A stretch of DNA of 64,000 nt from Bacillus subtilis (GTDB lineage: Bacteria; Pseudomonadota; Alphaproteobacteria; Rhizobiales; Rhizobiaceae): assembly GCA_021733665.1 (NCBI GenBank), contig JAHREI010000009.1, positions 17,579 through 81,578 on the forward strand. Direction: 5' to 3'. The translations under genes and the position numbers were made by a program. Positions 20,472 through 29,582 of this stretch are shown here, one piece after another (positions within the stretch are counted from its first letter, which is position 1; each line of letters opens with the position of its first letter). A model generated the notes under the pieces. The model did no database searches. It had not been told where the DNA came from and saw nothing but the letters and a program-made list of their open reading frames with translations.

Positions 20472-21152
20472 TTAATCTTTGCTGCCATCAGAATTATCAG
20501 AGCGGATACGATAGCCCATACCACGTACGGTCTCGATTATATCGATGCCCATTTTTTTGCGTAGACGACCGACAAAGACTTCGATCGTGTTGGAATCACG
20601 ATCAAAATCCTGATCATATAAATGCTCAACCAGCTCTGTACGGGAAATCACCTCGTCCATATGATGCATGAGGTAAGATAACAACCGGAACTCATGGGAA
20701 GTCAGCTTTAACGCCGTACCGTCAATGGTCGCTTTGGAGGCCTTGGTATCCAGAACCAGCTTACCGCTGGTAATTTCAGAAGAGGCATGTCCCGCAGCAC
20801 GGCGGATCAATGCGCGCAAACGTGCCAGCACTTCTTCAATGTGAAACGGCTTGGCTACATAATCATCTGCACCGGCATCGATACCGGCAACTTTGTCGCT
20901 CCAACGATCACGCGCAGTCAGCATCAGCACGGGCATAGTCCGGCCTTCGCGACGCCAGCGCTCTACAACACTGATACCATCCATCTGTGGCAGGCCGATA
21001 TCCAGTACCACCGCATCATAAGGCTCGGTATCACCAAGAAAGTGCCCCTCTTCACCATCAAAAGCGCAATCAACAACATAATCGGCATCACGGAGAGCTT
21101 CGGCGAGCTGACGGTTAAGATCCTTGTCATCTTCAACGATCAAAATTCTCAT
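20472..21152 (-). CDS. feuP: Response regulator FeuP (OmpR family)
   Basis: A 226-residue regulator. Its receiver has D8-D9, phospho-acceptor Asp51 (VVLDIGLPQMDG) and Lys of the AKPF motif near 101. The C-terminal winged helix ends with IEVFVGRLRKKMG...VRGMGYRI. The ATG at 21152 has AAGG at 7 bases; the frame opens six bases earlier at a TTG. It is directly followed by feuQ. Upstream on the same strand lies the small exported protein, as feuN does in Sinorhizobium. Confidence 0.82.
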   Translation of the reverse strand: MRILIVEDDKDLNRQLAEALRDADYVVDCAFDGEEGHFLGDTEPYDAVVLDIGLPQMDGISVVERWRREGRTMPVLMLTARDRWSDKVAGIDAGADDYVAKPFHIEEVLARLRALIRRAAGHASSEITSGKLVLDTKASKATIDGTALKLTSHEFRLLSYLMHHMDEVISRTELVEHLYDQDFDRDSNTIEVFVGRLRKKMGIDIIETVRGMGYRIRSDNSDGSKD

Positions 21153-21278
21153 CAACAAACCTTTTCAATATTGCAAAGCAACAACAGACAATATCGCCCT
21201 TTATGCAAATGGCAACTATTTCACCGCATATCACAGCAAACGGATAAGAGGCGAGCCTTCAGAGTAAACCGAACCCTA

Positions 21279-21632
21279 CTATTTTGCAGGCACAGCCACT
21301 TCCACACGACGCGGACGTTCACCGTCACGTCCCGGCACCAGCACAACCACGATACAGACCGGCGTACCATTCTGAACGGCAGCGGTTGCTTTCGTCAGCG
21401 TACCGCCCTGTTGCGCGGCAACCTGCTGCCCGATTTCAGCACAATCTCCGGCAACACGCAGCAGACGTGGCTGAGATTGAGCAGGCTGCGCAAGCTGCAA
21501 ACCGGCAGGAATATGCCGTTGCAAACCTGCAGCACCCGCAGATGGAACAATGCTTGTCAAAACTGCTGCGGTCATGCCAGCGAGCAGAGTAGAAGCAGCG
21601 AAAAATGTGCGAACTGGTTTTTGTGTCATCAT
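21279..21632 (-). CDS. Small exported protein, candidate FeuN
   Basis: A 117-residue protein with a clear signal peptide (basic start, hydrophobic core to about 30, likely cleavage near GAA). The mature part is about 80 residues and contains two cysteines (DCAEI and PVCIVVVLVPG) that could form a disulfide. It ends in the Arg/Val-rich strand RPRRVEVAVPAK. It lies 126 bases upstream of feuP on the same strand. In Sinorhizobium meliloti feuN, just upstream of feuPQ, encodes a small periplasmic protein that restrains FeuQ; position, size and location agree. Sequence similarity to FeuN is not verified here. Two adjacent ATGs (21632, 21629) and an upstream GTG are possible starts. Confidence 0.6.
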   Translation of the reverse strand: MMTQKPVRTFFAASTLLAGMTAAVLTSIVPSAGAAGLQRHIPAGLQLAQPAQSQPRLLRVAGDCAEIGQQVAAQQGGTLTKATAAVQNGTPVCIVVVLVPGRDGERPRRVEVAVPAK

Positions 21633-21785
21633 AACGCTCACTTTAACGCTTTTAATCTGAATGTTGAATGAACAATTTTGTGTATCAGATTGACGATATC
21701 TAACTATTTTCTTTCGTTAACATTAGTTTTTACAAAACGAAAGTCTCTATGACTGCGGCAAAGCTGCCAAATTTACGAGAACAGA

Positions 21786-24700
21786 TCAATTACCCTTTTT
21801 ACCAAGCACTTTAATGACACTAACGTCCCCTGAGCCGTGAGCCTGACTGATCTGCGCTACTTTGAACTGAATCTCCGCACCTTCAGGTACAACTCCGGAA
21901 TAAAGAAACTGTGGCTCTGTAACGTATGCTGAAAGCAAAAGCACTTCATCACGCCACAACTGTATCTGATATTTCTCGGTAACCTCACCGAGCGGAATAT
22001 CTTCACCCATCCAGCTATCCGCATCGATGCGTCCGCGACGAATCCATTGAAAATACAGATCGCCATTTGTCTGGCGCTTATAGCGTAAATGGACGGGACT
22101 CAGTGGTTTTAAGGCACGCATACCTCCTGCCAATGACTGCGTGCTGAAATATTCATCCGTAAAATCGTAACCAACCAGTCCAGCACGCCAGTTCAGCAGT
22201 AAGCCGTTCTCTGACTGCTGTAATCCGGCAGGTACAACACGGTCATCCAGCAGAATAAAAGGAGCGCCGGACTGTTTTACAAGTTGCGCTTCCGTTTCAG
22301 TACCAGCTTGTCCCCGCAACAATGTCTTCAACCGCCAGTGACCTGCCGCAATTTCTTCCGCATGCATGAATTGCAAAATCTCCCAGCTACCGGCTGCGGT
22401 TTGCACCAAAGCTGTATTGGCGGCATTTAACACCTGTAATAAGGATTGAGAATGCAACTCCCCATGATAAAGCCGCACATCAAAGCTCTGCTGGTGCATA
22501 AGGCGACCGCTTAGTGATCCTGTGAGTTCTGTTGTCAGTTCTCCCATGATTGCAGCATAGGGGATTGCTGTGCGCAATTGATAGTCACTCGCTTCCGGAG
22601 AGACATACAAAGCCACATCTCGCCACGGCTTTGCATAACAGGCAACACGAAGCTGATGCTGTTCACTATCAACACCGGGCCACATCGGCAAATCCAGTAT
22701 GTGAAACAGCGGCGGGCCGGCGATAACACCACCGGAATCAGAAATCGCCGGCATACGGGTACGGTCAGGACGACGCAAAGCCGGTGCAAGCGCCACGGCT
22801 TTAGCCCGTCTTGCCTCCCCATCCTCAAAACTCACAACAACATAATCACGGTTTCCGGCCAGTTCCGGCACACGAACCCTGTCACCGATGGTCAAACCTG
22901 CCTGTGACCATGGCACGGAAAAAGCTACACTTCGCCGTTCCGCACGTTTTCGCTCCAGCCAGCTTTCAGCCAATGCCTGTGCTTGTCCGCGTTCCATTGC
23001 GGCAGATAGAGACAGACTTTCATGCCCTGCACGTTGCCAGCCGGATCGCTGTGCCAGTGCACTGGCTGACTGATAATCGCGCAAGGGATCATTGAAATAG
23101 ATTTCAGCACTGGCAGGAAGTTCCTCGACATCCTCCAATGTGCGAACCGGCCATTGATCATCACGTTCAAGGGCATAATCCTGCAATATCACCGGCTGCA
23201 GACGCTGCGACAAACTACGGAAAACCAGCTTCTGCCGCTCATTAACCTGCTCGAAAGCGACGATACCGAATATATCCATCAGCGGCTCCAGTAATGCCCG
23301 CCCACTGGCTGGATTGTCGGCAATATAGCCCGACAAATAACCCTCAACACCACGGCAATCAGCTAATCCTTCCAGACCAAAATCCTTCAGCAATGCCAGC
23401 AATAATTCATCCAGCGCCACACCACTCAAACGGCCATTGAGCCAATGCCCTGTCGCCCAATTGGCCGCATCCCCCCAGATGTCAGCCTTTAGCGGATATT
23501 CCGGAAACGGGCGCGTATCCCATGCCCAGACATAAATCTGCTTCGCATCCAGCATGGTGCCACCATAAAGCGGCGAAACCGGATTATGCTCGCCGGTCTT
23601 TTTCCAATAGGAAAAGTGCGCCCGTAAAAAACGATCCGGCGCAAGGTCACTGCGCGACCCGTCAGAAAAATAAGGCGAGGCATTTTCAGATGATTTCGGG
23701 TCAGGAAATACATTCGGCTGGTTTGGCCCTTTATCAACCGCAGCACAACCAAGCTCGGTAAACCAGAAGGGTTTGGACATTGGTTGCCATGCTGTCGGCT
23801 GCGCCTGCTCTGCACCGTTGATGCGATTGAAATGCTGATTTTGCCACCATGAGCGCAAATCCTTGTAGCGAAACACCCAAGGCTTACCCGCCAGCCCGTC
23901 TGTTATTGCCGTGCGTTTGCGCGCACGCCTGTCCGCATCGGAGGCAAAATACCAGTCATAGCCCTCACCTCCGGCAATTGCACTTTGCAAAGCAGCCTCA
24001 TCATAGGCCGAAGGTGGCAAGGCAGGATCAATACTACGCTCATCACCATCACGCCAATCGCTCAGAGGCATGTAATTATCAATACCGATGGCATTAATTG
24101 CCGGATGTGCCCAGAGCGGATCAAGATGAAAATAGACATCACCACTGCCATCCTGCGGGTGATAGCCAAAATATTCTGACCAGTCGGCACCATAGGTAAT
24201 TTTGCAGTCGGCACCTAAAGATGTGCGTGCGGCTTCAGCCAGTTCACAGAGATGAACAACGAAAGGAAATTCATTCTGCTCATTGCGGATTTGCGTCAGG
24301 CCACGCAGTTCCGAGCCGATTAAAAACGCATCCACACCACCGGCATTACGAGCAAGATCAATATAATGGCGGATAAAACGCTTATAGCCCCAGACACCAT
24401 TAGTAAAACGATCAAGCTGAGTTCCGGCATCCAGTGTTTTATCTGATCCCGCAGGCAAACCTATTCTGCCGCGCCACGGATAGGCTGGCTGAAAGCCCTC
24501 ACTATCAAGCGCGGGCAATTGATTGTCTGCCGGAATATCCATCATAATAAACGGATAGAGAGTGACTTTCAGTCCGCGTTGCCGTGCATCTTTGATCGCA
24601 GCAATTACGGAAAAATCGGCAGGCGTACCGCCATAGGCTTTCTCAGTCCCGTTATCGGAAATAAGATGTGCCGATACACGATCAATATTCCCAACCCGCC

Positions 24701-25592
24701 ATTCATGACTCGGCTTCCTAGCTGCCTGCGCTGTCACACCGGGCAAAATCCGGCATTCTCCGGCACGTAAATCCGTACCAAACCACGGCACGATCAGCGC
24801 CACAGTTTTCAAATTCGGGCACAATGCCTGCAACTCATCCAGTGATGCTGACCAGTCACTCTGCGCACGCAGATTATTACGGTTCAGCGCCCGTGTCTCA
24901 CCGGGCCGCCGCTCGTCGCGTACCATCTGCGGCGACAGGCCAAATTCCGTTGCTCCGGGGATAAGTGCTACTGCCTGAATATCCTGCGCCAGTCTACCCA
25001 CACTGCGCATTACTTCGAATTGCAACAATGGCAACCGATTGCCATAGGCATCAATTGCTAAACGTTCAAACACCACATAGGCCGTGCCGCGATAGGCTGG
25101 TGCCTTACCAGCCCCCTGACGCGCTTCAATCAGCGGGTCGGGTTGCTGTGTTTCCATACCTTTATAAATACGGATTGTTATCTGTGTCTGGTCAAGTTCT
25201 TTCCCATCCGCCCAGATACGCCGGATGCCGGAAATTTCACCCTGCGCCACCGCAAACGCCGCATTGGCATAATAGCTATAGGTCGTTGTCTTCGGGCCAC
25301 CCTTGCCGCCCTGACGGGTGGTGGTTTTCTGTTCTTCAAAACGTGTCGCCCAGATCAGCGTACCACCGACACGCATTGTGCCATACACAGCAGGCAGTGC
25401 CGCCCCTTCCTCCGCCTGCATCGGACGCGCACCGGAAAGCCGTGGCTCTTCAATACGCCGCGTTGAGTTGATCAGCGCAGTATCGACCATATAACCGCCC
25501 ATCGCACCGATGGCACTGCCAATTGCCGCACCAACAGGGCCGAACAACCCGCCTATCATGCCGCCTGCTGCCTGAAGAACCAGTGTACTCAT
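21786..25592 (-). CDS. GTA gp15: baseplate/host-specificity multidomain protein
   Basis: A 1268-residue protein, last gene of the gene transfer agent cluster. It starts with a glycine-zipper segment (GGLFGPVGAAIGSAIGAMGGY), then a tail-hub region. A TIM-barrel-like domain typical of GTA proteins lies at about 330-740 (for example RFIRHYIDLARNAGGVDAFLIGSELRGL and ITYGADWSEYFGYH), followed by a phage tail domain and a beta-rich C-terminus. In RcGTA the homologue forms the central baseplate hub. Length is close to the RcGTA protein. It lies 33 bases after gp14. Confidence 0.92.
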   Translation of the reverse strand: MSTLVLQAAGGMIGGLFGPVGAAIGSAIGAMGGYMVDTALINSTRRIEEPRLSGARPMQAEEGAALPAVYGTMRVGGTLIWATRFEEQKTTTRQGGKGGPKTTTYSYYANAAFAVAQGEISGIRRIWADGKELDQTQITIRIYKGMETQQPDPLIEARQGAGKAPAYRGTAYVVFERLAIDAYGNRLPLLQFEVMRSVGRLAQDIQAVALIPGATEFGLSPQMVRDERRPGETRALNRNNLRAQSDWSASLDELQALCPNLKTVALIVPWFGTDLRAGECRILPGVTAQAARKPSHEWRVGNIDRVSAHLISDNGTEKAYGGTPADFSVIAAIKDARQRGLKVTLYPFIMMDIPADNQLPALDSEGFQPAYPWRGRIGLPAGSDKTLDAGTQLDRFTNGVWGYKRFIRHYIDLARNAGGVDAFLIGSELRGLTQIRNEQNEFPFVVHLCELAEAARTSLGADCKITYGADWSEYFGYHPQDGSGDVYFHLDPLWAHPAINAIGIDNYMPLSDWRDGDERSIDPALPPSAYDEAALQSAIAGGEGYDWYFASDADRRARKRTAITDGLAGKPWVFRYKDLRSWWQNQHFNRINGAEQAQPTAWQPMSKPFWFTELGCAAVDKGPNQPNVFPDPKSSENASPYFSDGSRSDLAPDRFLRAHFSYWKKTGEHNPVSPLYGGTMLDAKQIYVWAWDTRPFPEYPLKADIWGDAANWATGHWLNGRLSGVALDELLLALLKDFGLEGLADCRGVEGYLSGYIADNPASGRALLEPLMDIFGIVAFEQVNERQKLVFRSLSQRLQPVILQDYALERDDQWPVRTLEDVEELPASAEIYFNDPLRDYQSASALAQRSGWQRAGHESLSLSAAMERGQAQALAESWLERKRAERRSVAFSVPWSQAGLTIGDRVRVPELAGNRDYVVVSFEDGEARRAKAVALAPALRRPDRTRMPAISDSGGVIAGPPLFHILDLPMWPGVDSEQHQLRVACYAKPWRDVALYVSPEASDYQLRTAIPYAAIMGELTTELTGSLSGRLMHQQSFDVRLYHGELHSQSLLQVLNAANTALVQTAAGSWEILQFMHAEEIAAGHWRLKTLLRGQAGTETEAQLVKQSGAPFILLDDRVVPAGLQQSENGLLLNWRAGLVGYDFTDEYFSTQSLAGGMRALKPLSPVHLRYKRQTNGDLYFQWIRRGRIDADSWMGEDIPLGEVTEKYQIQLWRDEVLLLSAYVTEPQFLYSGVVPEGAEIQFKVAQISQAHGSGDVSVIKVLGKKGN

Positions 25593-25625
25593 GAAAAAGA
25601 TGACCTGTCTTCAAACCGAAGGATT

Positions 25626-26066
25626 CTAACAACTCTCTGGAAATGCAAAGACTCCGGAGATGCGCTGTCGCCATTGTGGAACCAGTGCAGAAAGCGTCAC
25701 GCTATGCCCCTCATAGGCATGGATAAAACGATTACTCTCCGCCATAACACCTAAATGTTTGGCGGCTACACCGTCCCGCCAGCGAAAAATCAGCAGATCA
25801 CCGGCTTGCATATTGGAGAGCGTTTTTAAATGCATATGCCGCCGCGCAGCATTGATCAGCGGTTCATCTTGGGCAAGCTCTGCCCAGTCGCGGGAATAAG
25901 TACCCGCATCCTCAGGCTCCGTGCCATAAAGCTCCCGCCAGATGCCACGTATCAATCCAAGACAATCACAGCCAACCTGCAAGCGGCTGGCACCATGCCG
26001 GTAAGGTGTGCCAAGCCATTCTTCAGCAATCGCCAGAACTCTGTCATTAACCGACCCTGTCATCAT
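25626..26066 (-). CDS. GTA gp14: NlpC/P60 cell-wall peptidase
   Basis: A 146-residue NlpC/P60-fold protein. The catalytic Cys is in the motif CDCLGLIRGIWRELYG and the His in AKHLGVM. In GTA particles it is a tail-tip peptidase that helps DNA cross the peptidoglycan of the recipient. Its start overlaps the gp13 stop (ATGATGA), showing translational coupling. Confidence 0.92.
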   Translation of the reverse strand: MMTGSVNDRVLAIAEEWLGTPYRHGASRLQVGCDCLGLIRGIWRELYGTEPEDAGTYSRDWAELAQDEPLINAARRHMHLKTLSNMQAGDLLIFRWRDGVAAKHLGVMAESNRFIHAYEGHSVTLSALVPQWRQRISGVFAFPESC

Positions 26067-26953
26067 GGCACCAGCACCCCGCCATCGAAATTGCCCTCAC
26101 CGCCTGCAAAAGAATAGGCGGCATCATTACCGGGAATATGCGGAAAGCCACGAAAATTCTCATGATTGGCAAAGCGGTCGCGGCAGCACTGAAAACTCTT
26201 GTCACACCCCGCCAATACCCGAAAACGATCACCAAACTGGACTTCATAGACCGACAAATCCTGCAGGATCAGACTGGCAGTGTCTCCCTGTCTCAGATGC
26301 GAGACAACACTGTTTGTGCTGCCCTGATTTTGGCCGCTTGCCCAAGTGATCTTTCCCCGCTCAAACCAGTGCGATGCAAAAGTACCCAAACCTGAAACAG
26401 TCATATCCTGTCCGTTTACAACTTCCACCACGCCCTCACCGGCATAGCGCGGATCGACCGGATTGATGCCGCAGCGCTTATCTGCAAATTCCGCATCGCA
26501 GCCGCGTTTGGCACGTCGCCCGAAAACACGATCCAGCAGAGCAGTGCTGCCTTTCAGCTCGGCAATAAACTTCATGCCACTGCGGGTAATTTTGCCAATC
26601 ACACTGCTACGTAAAAGCACACACTGCTGCGGCTGCGCCCAGTTAACCAGATAAGTCTCGACTGTTGCACCGTCATAGAGCCCGCGTTCAATATCCGTAT
26701 CATTCAAAGCGTCACCGGTCAGCGCCCCTTCGATCTCAGAACTATCTACGGAAAGTCCCATCTGACTTCCGGCTTCAGAACCATTCATCCCGCTTTGCGG
26801 AAAGCAATTTATACCCTTAATCGGCAAGAATTTATCGTGATCGCAAAAGCCGAAAACCGCTCCGTCTTTGCGTCGTAAAATCCATGCGAAACAATGCGTT
26901 GTCACATCACCTTGCAAATGTGATTCAAATTCCGGATCCAGTGTCAGCATCAC
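26063..26953 (-). CDS. GTA gp13: DUF2163 tail/baseplate protein
   Basis: A 296-residue protein with the DUF2163 pattern: N-terminal HLQGDVTTHCFAWILRRKDG, then FCDHDK, and a C-terminal domain with conserved cysteines (FRVLAGCDKSFQCCRDRFANHENFRGFPHIPGND). Homologous RcGTA baseplate proteins bind an iron-sulfur cluster through such cysteines (established for RcGTA; here inferred). It overlaps gp12 and gp14 by 4 bases each. Confidence 0.9.
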   Translation of the reverse strand: MMLTLDPEFESHLQGDVTTHCFAWILRRKDGAVFGFCDHDKFLPIKGINCFPQSGMNGSEAGSQMGLSVDSSEIEGALTGDALNDTDIERGLYDGATVETYLVNWAQPQQCVLLRSSVIGKITRSGMKFIAELKGSTALLDRVFGRRAKRGCDAEFADKRCGINPVDPRYAGEGVVEVVNGQDMTVSGLGTFASHWFERGKITWASGQNQGSTNSVVSHLRQGDTASLILQDLSVYEVQFGDRFRVLAGCDKSFQCCRDRFANHENFRGFPHIPGNDAAYSFAGGEGNFDGGVLVP

Positions 26954-27582
26954 TTCACCTCAACAATCGGAATGGACGGAATTTCACCAGCTTTGAAGCT
27001 GGCAATACTGGCGCTCAGGCGATCCGTATCGAAACGCACCGGCACATCGAACAGAAAACCCGCCGTCACCTTTGCCTGCGGCGGCGGCACATGGTTCTCG
27101 TGAATTTCCACTATGCCGGTCAGATAATTCACACTGAATGCATCCCCCGCAAGCACCTCCCCCTCCACTGCTAATTGCACAGTTCCTACGATCGGTTTGG
27201 TGATAATGCGCTGATAATCTCCATAATGTTTCGCCAGCTGAAACTGTCTTGTAATGCCATCTCCTCGCCCCAGAAACTGATCTGTTGGTTGCGGCGGTGC
27301 ATCCTGTTCTGATGAAAGATGATCAAACGGATCACGAAACCGGAAAGCATAGAGCGACCCATGCCGCGCCTCGAAAAAACGCAGAACATCACGCAGATCG
27401 TTGAGCGAACGCAACCCCGTTCCGGCATCATAAAAGCGCCGCGACATCGACCAGCGCGCATTGCGCTTTTCATGGCCGGACGTCAGTCCCACAATCTCAT
27501 TGCGCCATTCCGGCCCGCCGGTTGCACCGAAGGAAACACCAAGCGGAAAATGCACATCATGAAATGAAGATAAATCCTGCAT
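26950..27582 (-). CDS. GTA gp12: DUF2460 distal tail protein
   Basis: A 210-residue DUF2460 protein with the signature FHDVHFPLGVSFGATGGPEWRNEIV at the N-terminus and ARHGSLYAFRFRDPFDH. It is the distal tail protein joining the tail tube to the baseplate in RcGTA. The ATG at 27582 is chosen because AAAGGG lies 6 bases upstream. A GTG at 27597 would overlap gp11 and add five residues. Confidence 0.9.
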   Translation of the reverse strand: MQDLSSFHDVHFPLGVSFGATGGPEWRNEIVGLTSGHEKRNARWSMSRRFYDAGTGLRSLNDLRDVLRFFEARHGSLYAFRFRDPFDHLSSEQDAPPQPTDQFLGRGDGITRQFQLAKHYGDYQRIITKPIVGTVQLAVEGEVLAGDAFSVNYLTGIVEIHENHVPPPQAKVTAGFLFDVPVRFDTDRLSASIASFKAGEIPSIPIVEVK

Positions 27583-27593
27583 AATGCGCCCTT

Positions 27594-28163
27594 TCACATG
27601 CGTCTGGTGCCGTGGCGCACTGCGCGCGCCAGCATAGCACTGACCTGCGCTTCCGAGCGGCTGAAGGAAGCAGCATCAGGTGATGCCATATTAAAATTAA
27701 TCTGCATGGATCGCCCTCCGCCGCCACTGCCCATAGCCACGCCAAGACTGCCGTCACTGCCGCGTGCCAATGGCAAAATCGCCTCAGCTCCTGCCTCGCC
27801 GGCCACGCCGAAACCACTGCCCAGTCCGAAATATGTCGGACTGGAAACCACACCGCCTTTGGCAAAAGGTTTAACCCCACCCAAGCCGCCAAGCCCGCCC
27901 ATCAAGCCGGAGAACATCGAGGAAAATAATCCCTGCAATGGCTTCATCCCCGCATCCAGCGCCATGGAGGCCATATTCGATGCCAGCCCGCGCAACACAT
28001 CGTCCAGCCCTTTGCCGGATGTGACTGCGCTTTTGAAAGCCGAAGTCAGGCTCTGTCCGAATGAGCCTGAACGCTTCTGCAAATTATCCAGCGCACGGTC
28101 AAAACCGTTGGTATCCGCCTCAACCGAAACCGTGACTGATTGTTGTGTGCCTGTATCATTCAT
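27594..28163 (-). CDS. GTA gp11: tape measure protein
   Basis: A 189-residue protein. Helical N-terminal half (NLQKRSGSFGQSLTSAFKSAVTSGKG), a glycine- and methionine-rich hydrophobic middle (SSMFSGLMGGLGGLGG) and a GEAGAEAILPLARG segment typical of phage tape measure C-termini. It is very short compared with phage tape measures, as expected for the short GTA tail. It overlaps gp10.1 by 4 bases. Confidence 0.85.
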   Translation of the reverse strand: MNDTGTQQSVTVSVEADTNGFDRALDNLQKRSGSFGQSLTSAFKSAVTSGKGLDDVLRGLASNMASMALDAGMKPLQGLFSSMFSGLMGGLGGLGGVKPFAKGGVVSSPTYFGLGSGFGVAGEAGAEAILPLARGSDGSLGVAMGSGGGGRSMQINFNMASPDAASFSRSEAQVSAMLARAVRHGTRRM

Positions 28164-28369
28164 GATCCACCATCCGGAAAAGCCCGCATCAGCGTGTTTA
28201 AAACATCACGCGATGGCGCTCTCCTGCCACCGCGTATGGACTGGTTCAGCGCCCTGATCTCGGGCAGGCTCAACTGCCAGAAATCCCGAGACGACAACCG
28301 CAATTGTCCCAACCCGAAATGCATCAGCGCATCCCAGGGGAAAGACATTGATTCACAGGGGAAAGACAT
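28160..28369 (-). CDS. GTA gp10.1: tail assembly chaperone
   Basis: A 69-residue protein matching the small GTA tail assembly chaperone family: MHFGLGQLRLSSRDFWQLSLPEIRAL, with the conserved Trp and Pro. Its first seven codons are duplicated in tandem, giving MSFPCES-MSFPWDAL, so two in-frame ATGs exist (28369 and 28348). The family typically begins just before a PFPWDxLM-like stretch, so the inner ATG may be the ancestral start. It lies between gp10 and gp11. Confidence 0.85.
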   Translation of the reverse strand: MSFPCESMSFPWDALMHFGLGQLRLSSRDFWQLSLPEIRALNQSIRGGRRAPSRDVLNTLMRAFPDGGS

Positions 28370-28376
28370 TGATTCA
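28335..28376. repeat. Perfect 21-bp tandem duplication at the gp10.1 start
   Basis: Bases 28335-28355 and 28356-28376 are identical. The unit is a multiple of three and includes an ATG, so it adds seven residues without breaking the frame. The exact identity suggests a recent slippage event. Confidence 0.95.
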
Positions 28377-28386
28377 ATTGCGGCTT

Positions 28387-28737
28387 CTAATTTTTTGATT
28401 GTGCTGTGTTTTCTGAGTTTTCAGCAGTCATGCCAAAAGTCACTTCCAGCAATTGCGCCACCAGCCGCGCAAAGCCGGTAGCCCCGCCATCAATTCGCAT
28501 ATCCGCCACATCATCCTCGGCCACATCATGACCACCGCCACGCAAACCTGCGGTAACAATGCGGATCATATCCACAGACTTCAAACTGCCTGTTGAGAAA
28601 CGAGCTATCAGAGCAGAGAGATCTTCTGTCTCATAGGCAGACTCAAGACCAGCCAATGCACCAAGTGTCAGGCACAAAACCCAGTTCTCTTCATTCAAGA
28701 CCGCTGCAATTTCACCGCGTCTGGCATTGACCATCAT
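28387..28737 (-). CDS. GTA gp10: tail tube assembly chaperone-like protein
   Basis: A 116-residue GTA gp10 family protein. The N-terminal pattern NARRGEIAAVLNEENWVLCLTLGALAGLESAYE and the following LIARFSTGSLKSVDMIRIVTAGLRG match this group of phage tail assembly chaperones. The polar C-terminus (TAENSENTAQSKN) is variable. It overlaps gp9 by 4 bases and is followed 17 bases later by gp10.1. Confidence 0.88.
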   Translation of the reverse strand: MMVNARRGEIAAVLNEENWVLCLTLGALAGLESAYETEDLSALIARFSTGSLKSVDMIRIVTAGLRGGGHDVAEDDVADMRIDGGATGFARLVAQLLEVTFGMTAENSENTAQSKN

Positions 28738-29147
28738 GGCTGCACTCCGAAACTGATAAGGCCGGCAGATTCCAAGGCAATTTCAAATGTCACCTCGCCA
28801 TCATGAGCCCCGCCATATTCCAGCGCGGTGATCTGAAACAAACCGCTGACAGTGCCAAAATCCGGCACAATAATCTGCCAGTTGAGAATATCGCCATTGA
28901 AGAATGCTGTGCGGATCAGCGCATCTGATGCTGCATCTTTAAAAATACCGGCACCGCTGACCGATGCACGCTGCACACCGCTGCCAGCCAGCAATTGCCG
29001 CCAACGCCCTGTAGCATCAGCATCTGTCACATCAACAGTCTCCGCATTGAAAGCAATGCGTTTGCTGCGTAAACCCGCACAGGTCTGGAATGTGTCACCT
29101 TCTGCTGCAATTTTCAGCAACAGGTCTTTACCTCTCTGAGCTGCCAT
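28734..29147 (-). CDS. GTA gp9: major tail tube protein (TP901-1 family)
   Basis: A 137-residue major tail protein of the TP901-1 type: N-terminal MAAQRGKDLLLKI, then FQTCAGLRSKRIAFNAETVDVTDADATGRWRQLL, typical of tail tube subunits. It forms the tube through which GTA DNA is delivered. It lies 3 bases after gp8. Confidence 0.92.
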   Translation of the reverse strand: MAAQRGKDLLLKIAAEGDTFQTCAGLRSKRIAFNAETVDVTDADATGRWRQLLAGSGVQRASVSGAGIFKDAASDALIRTAFFNGDILNWQIIVPDFGTVSGLFQITALEYGGAHDGEVTFEIALESAGLISFGVQP

Positions 29148-29150
29148 TGA

Positions 29151-29582
29151 TTACGCTCCTTCAATTTTCTCTGTCACCGCGCGGTAGCGTAACTGACCAT
29201 TGTAACCGTCACGCAAGTCGTCATTGCGGGTCTGCGAAGATTGCAAAGTCAGATTGACCAGATGATAGCCACCGATATCAGGCTTTTGCTGACTGCTTGC
29301 CAAAGCCTCCATCAGCCCTTCCACCAGCATCATCAGCTCCAGCACCTGCCTGCGGCCATTGGAACGCGCCCAGATATGCAGCACAAGACTATGTTCCTCG
29401 CCGACTCCGGTATCAGTATCCCAAGCATAGACCTGACTTTGGCCAAAACTGATATAAGGAAACTGCGCATAGGGCGGCACATGATCATAGATGCCCTGTC
29501 CGTGCAGTTTCTCCATCAGCAAAGGCGCAGCTTGCAGCCACGCCAATATTGCCTTTTGTAAAACAAACGCCGCGCCATTCAT
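29151..29582 (-). CDS. GTA gp8: DUF3168 tail terminator-like protein
   Basis: A 143-residue DUF3168 protein. The pattern LQKAILAWLQAAPLLMEKLHGQGIYDHVPPYAQFPYISFGQS and the later LHIWARSNGRRQVLELM match this family, which caps the tail at the neck. Its start overlaps the stop of the newly noted 55-residue gene by 4 bases. Confidence 0.9.
   Translation of the reverse strand: MNGAAFVLQKAILAWLQAAPLLMEKLHGQGIYDHVPPYAQFPYISFGQSQVYAWDTDTGVGEEHSLVLHIWARSNGRRQVLELMMLVEGLMEALASSQQKPDIGGYHLVNLTLQSSQTRNDDLRDGYNGQLRYRAVTEKIEGA

Noticed and set aside
20787..21671. 294-codon plus-strand frame over feuP and the candidate feuN
   Set aside because: Antisense to two genes with clear domains or signal peptide; the frame itself has no recognisable domain.
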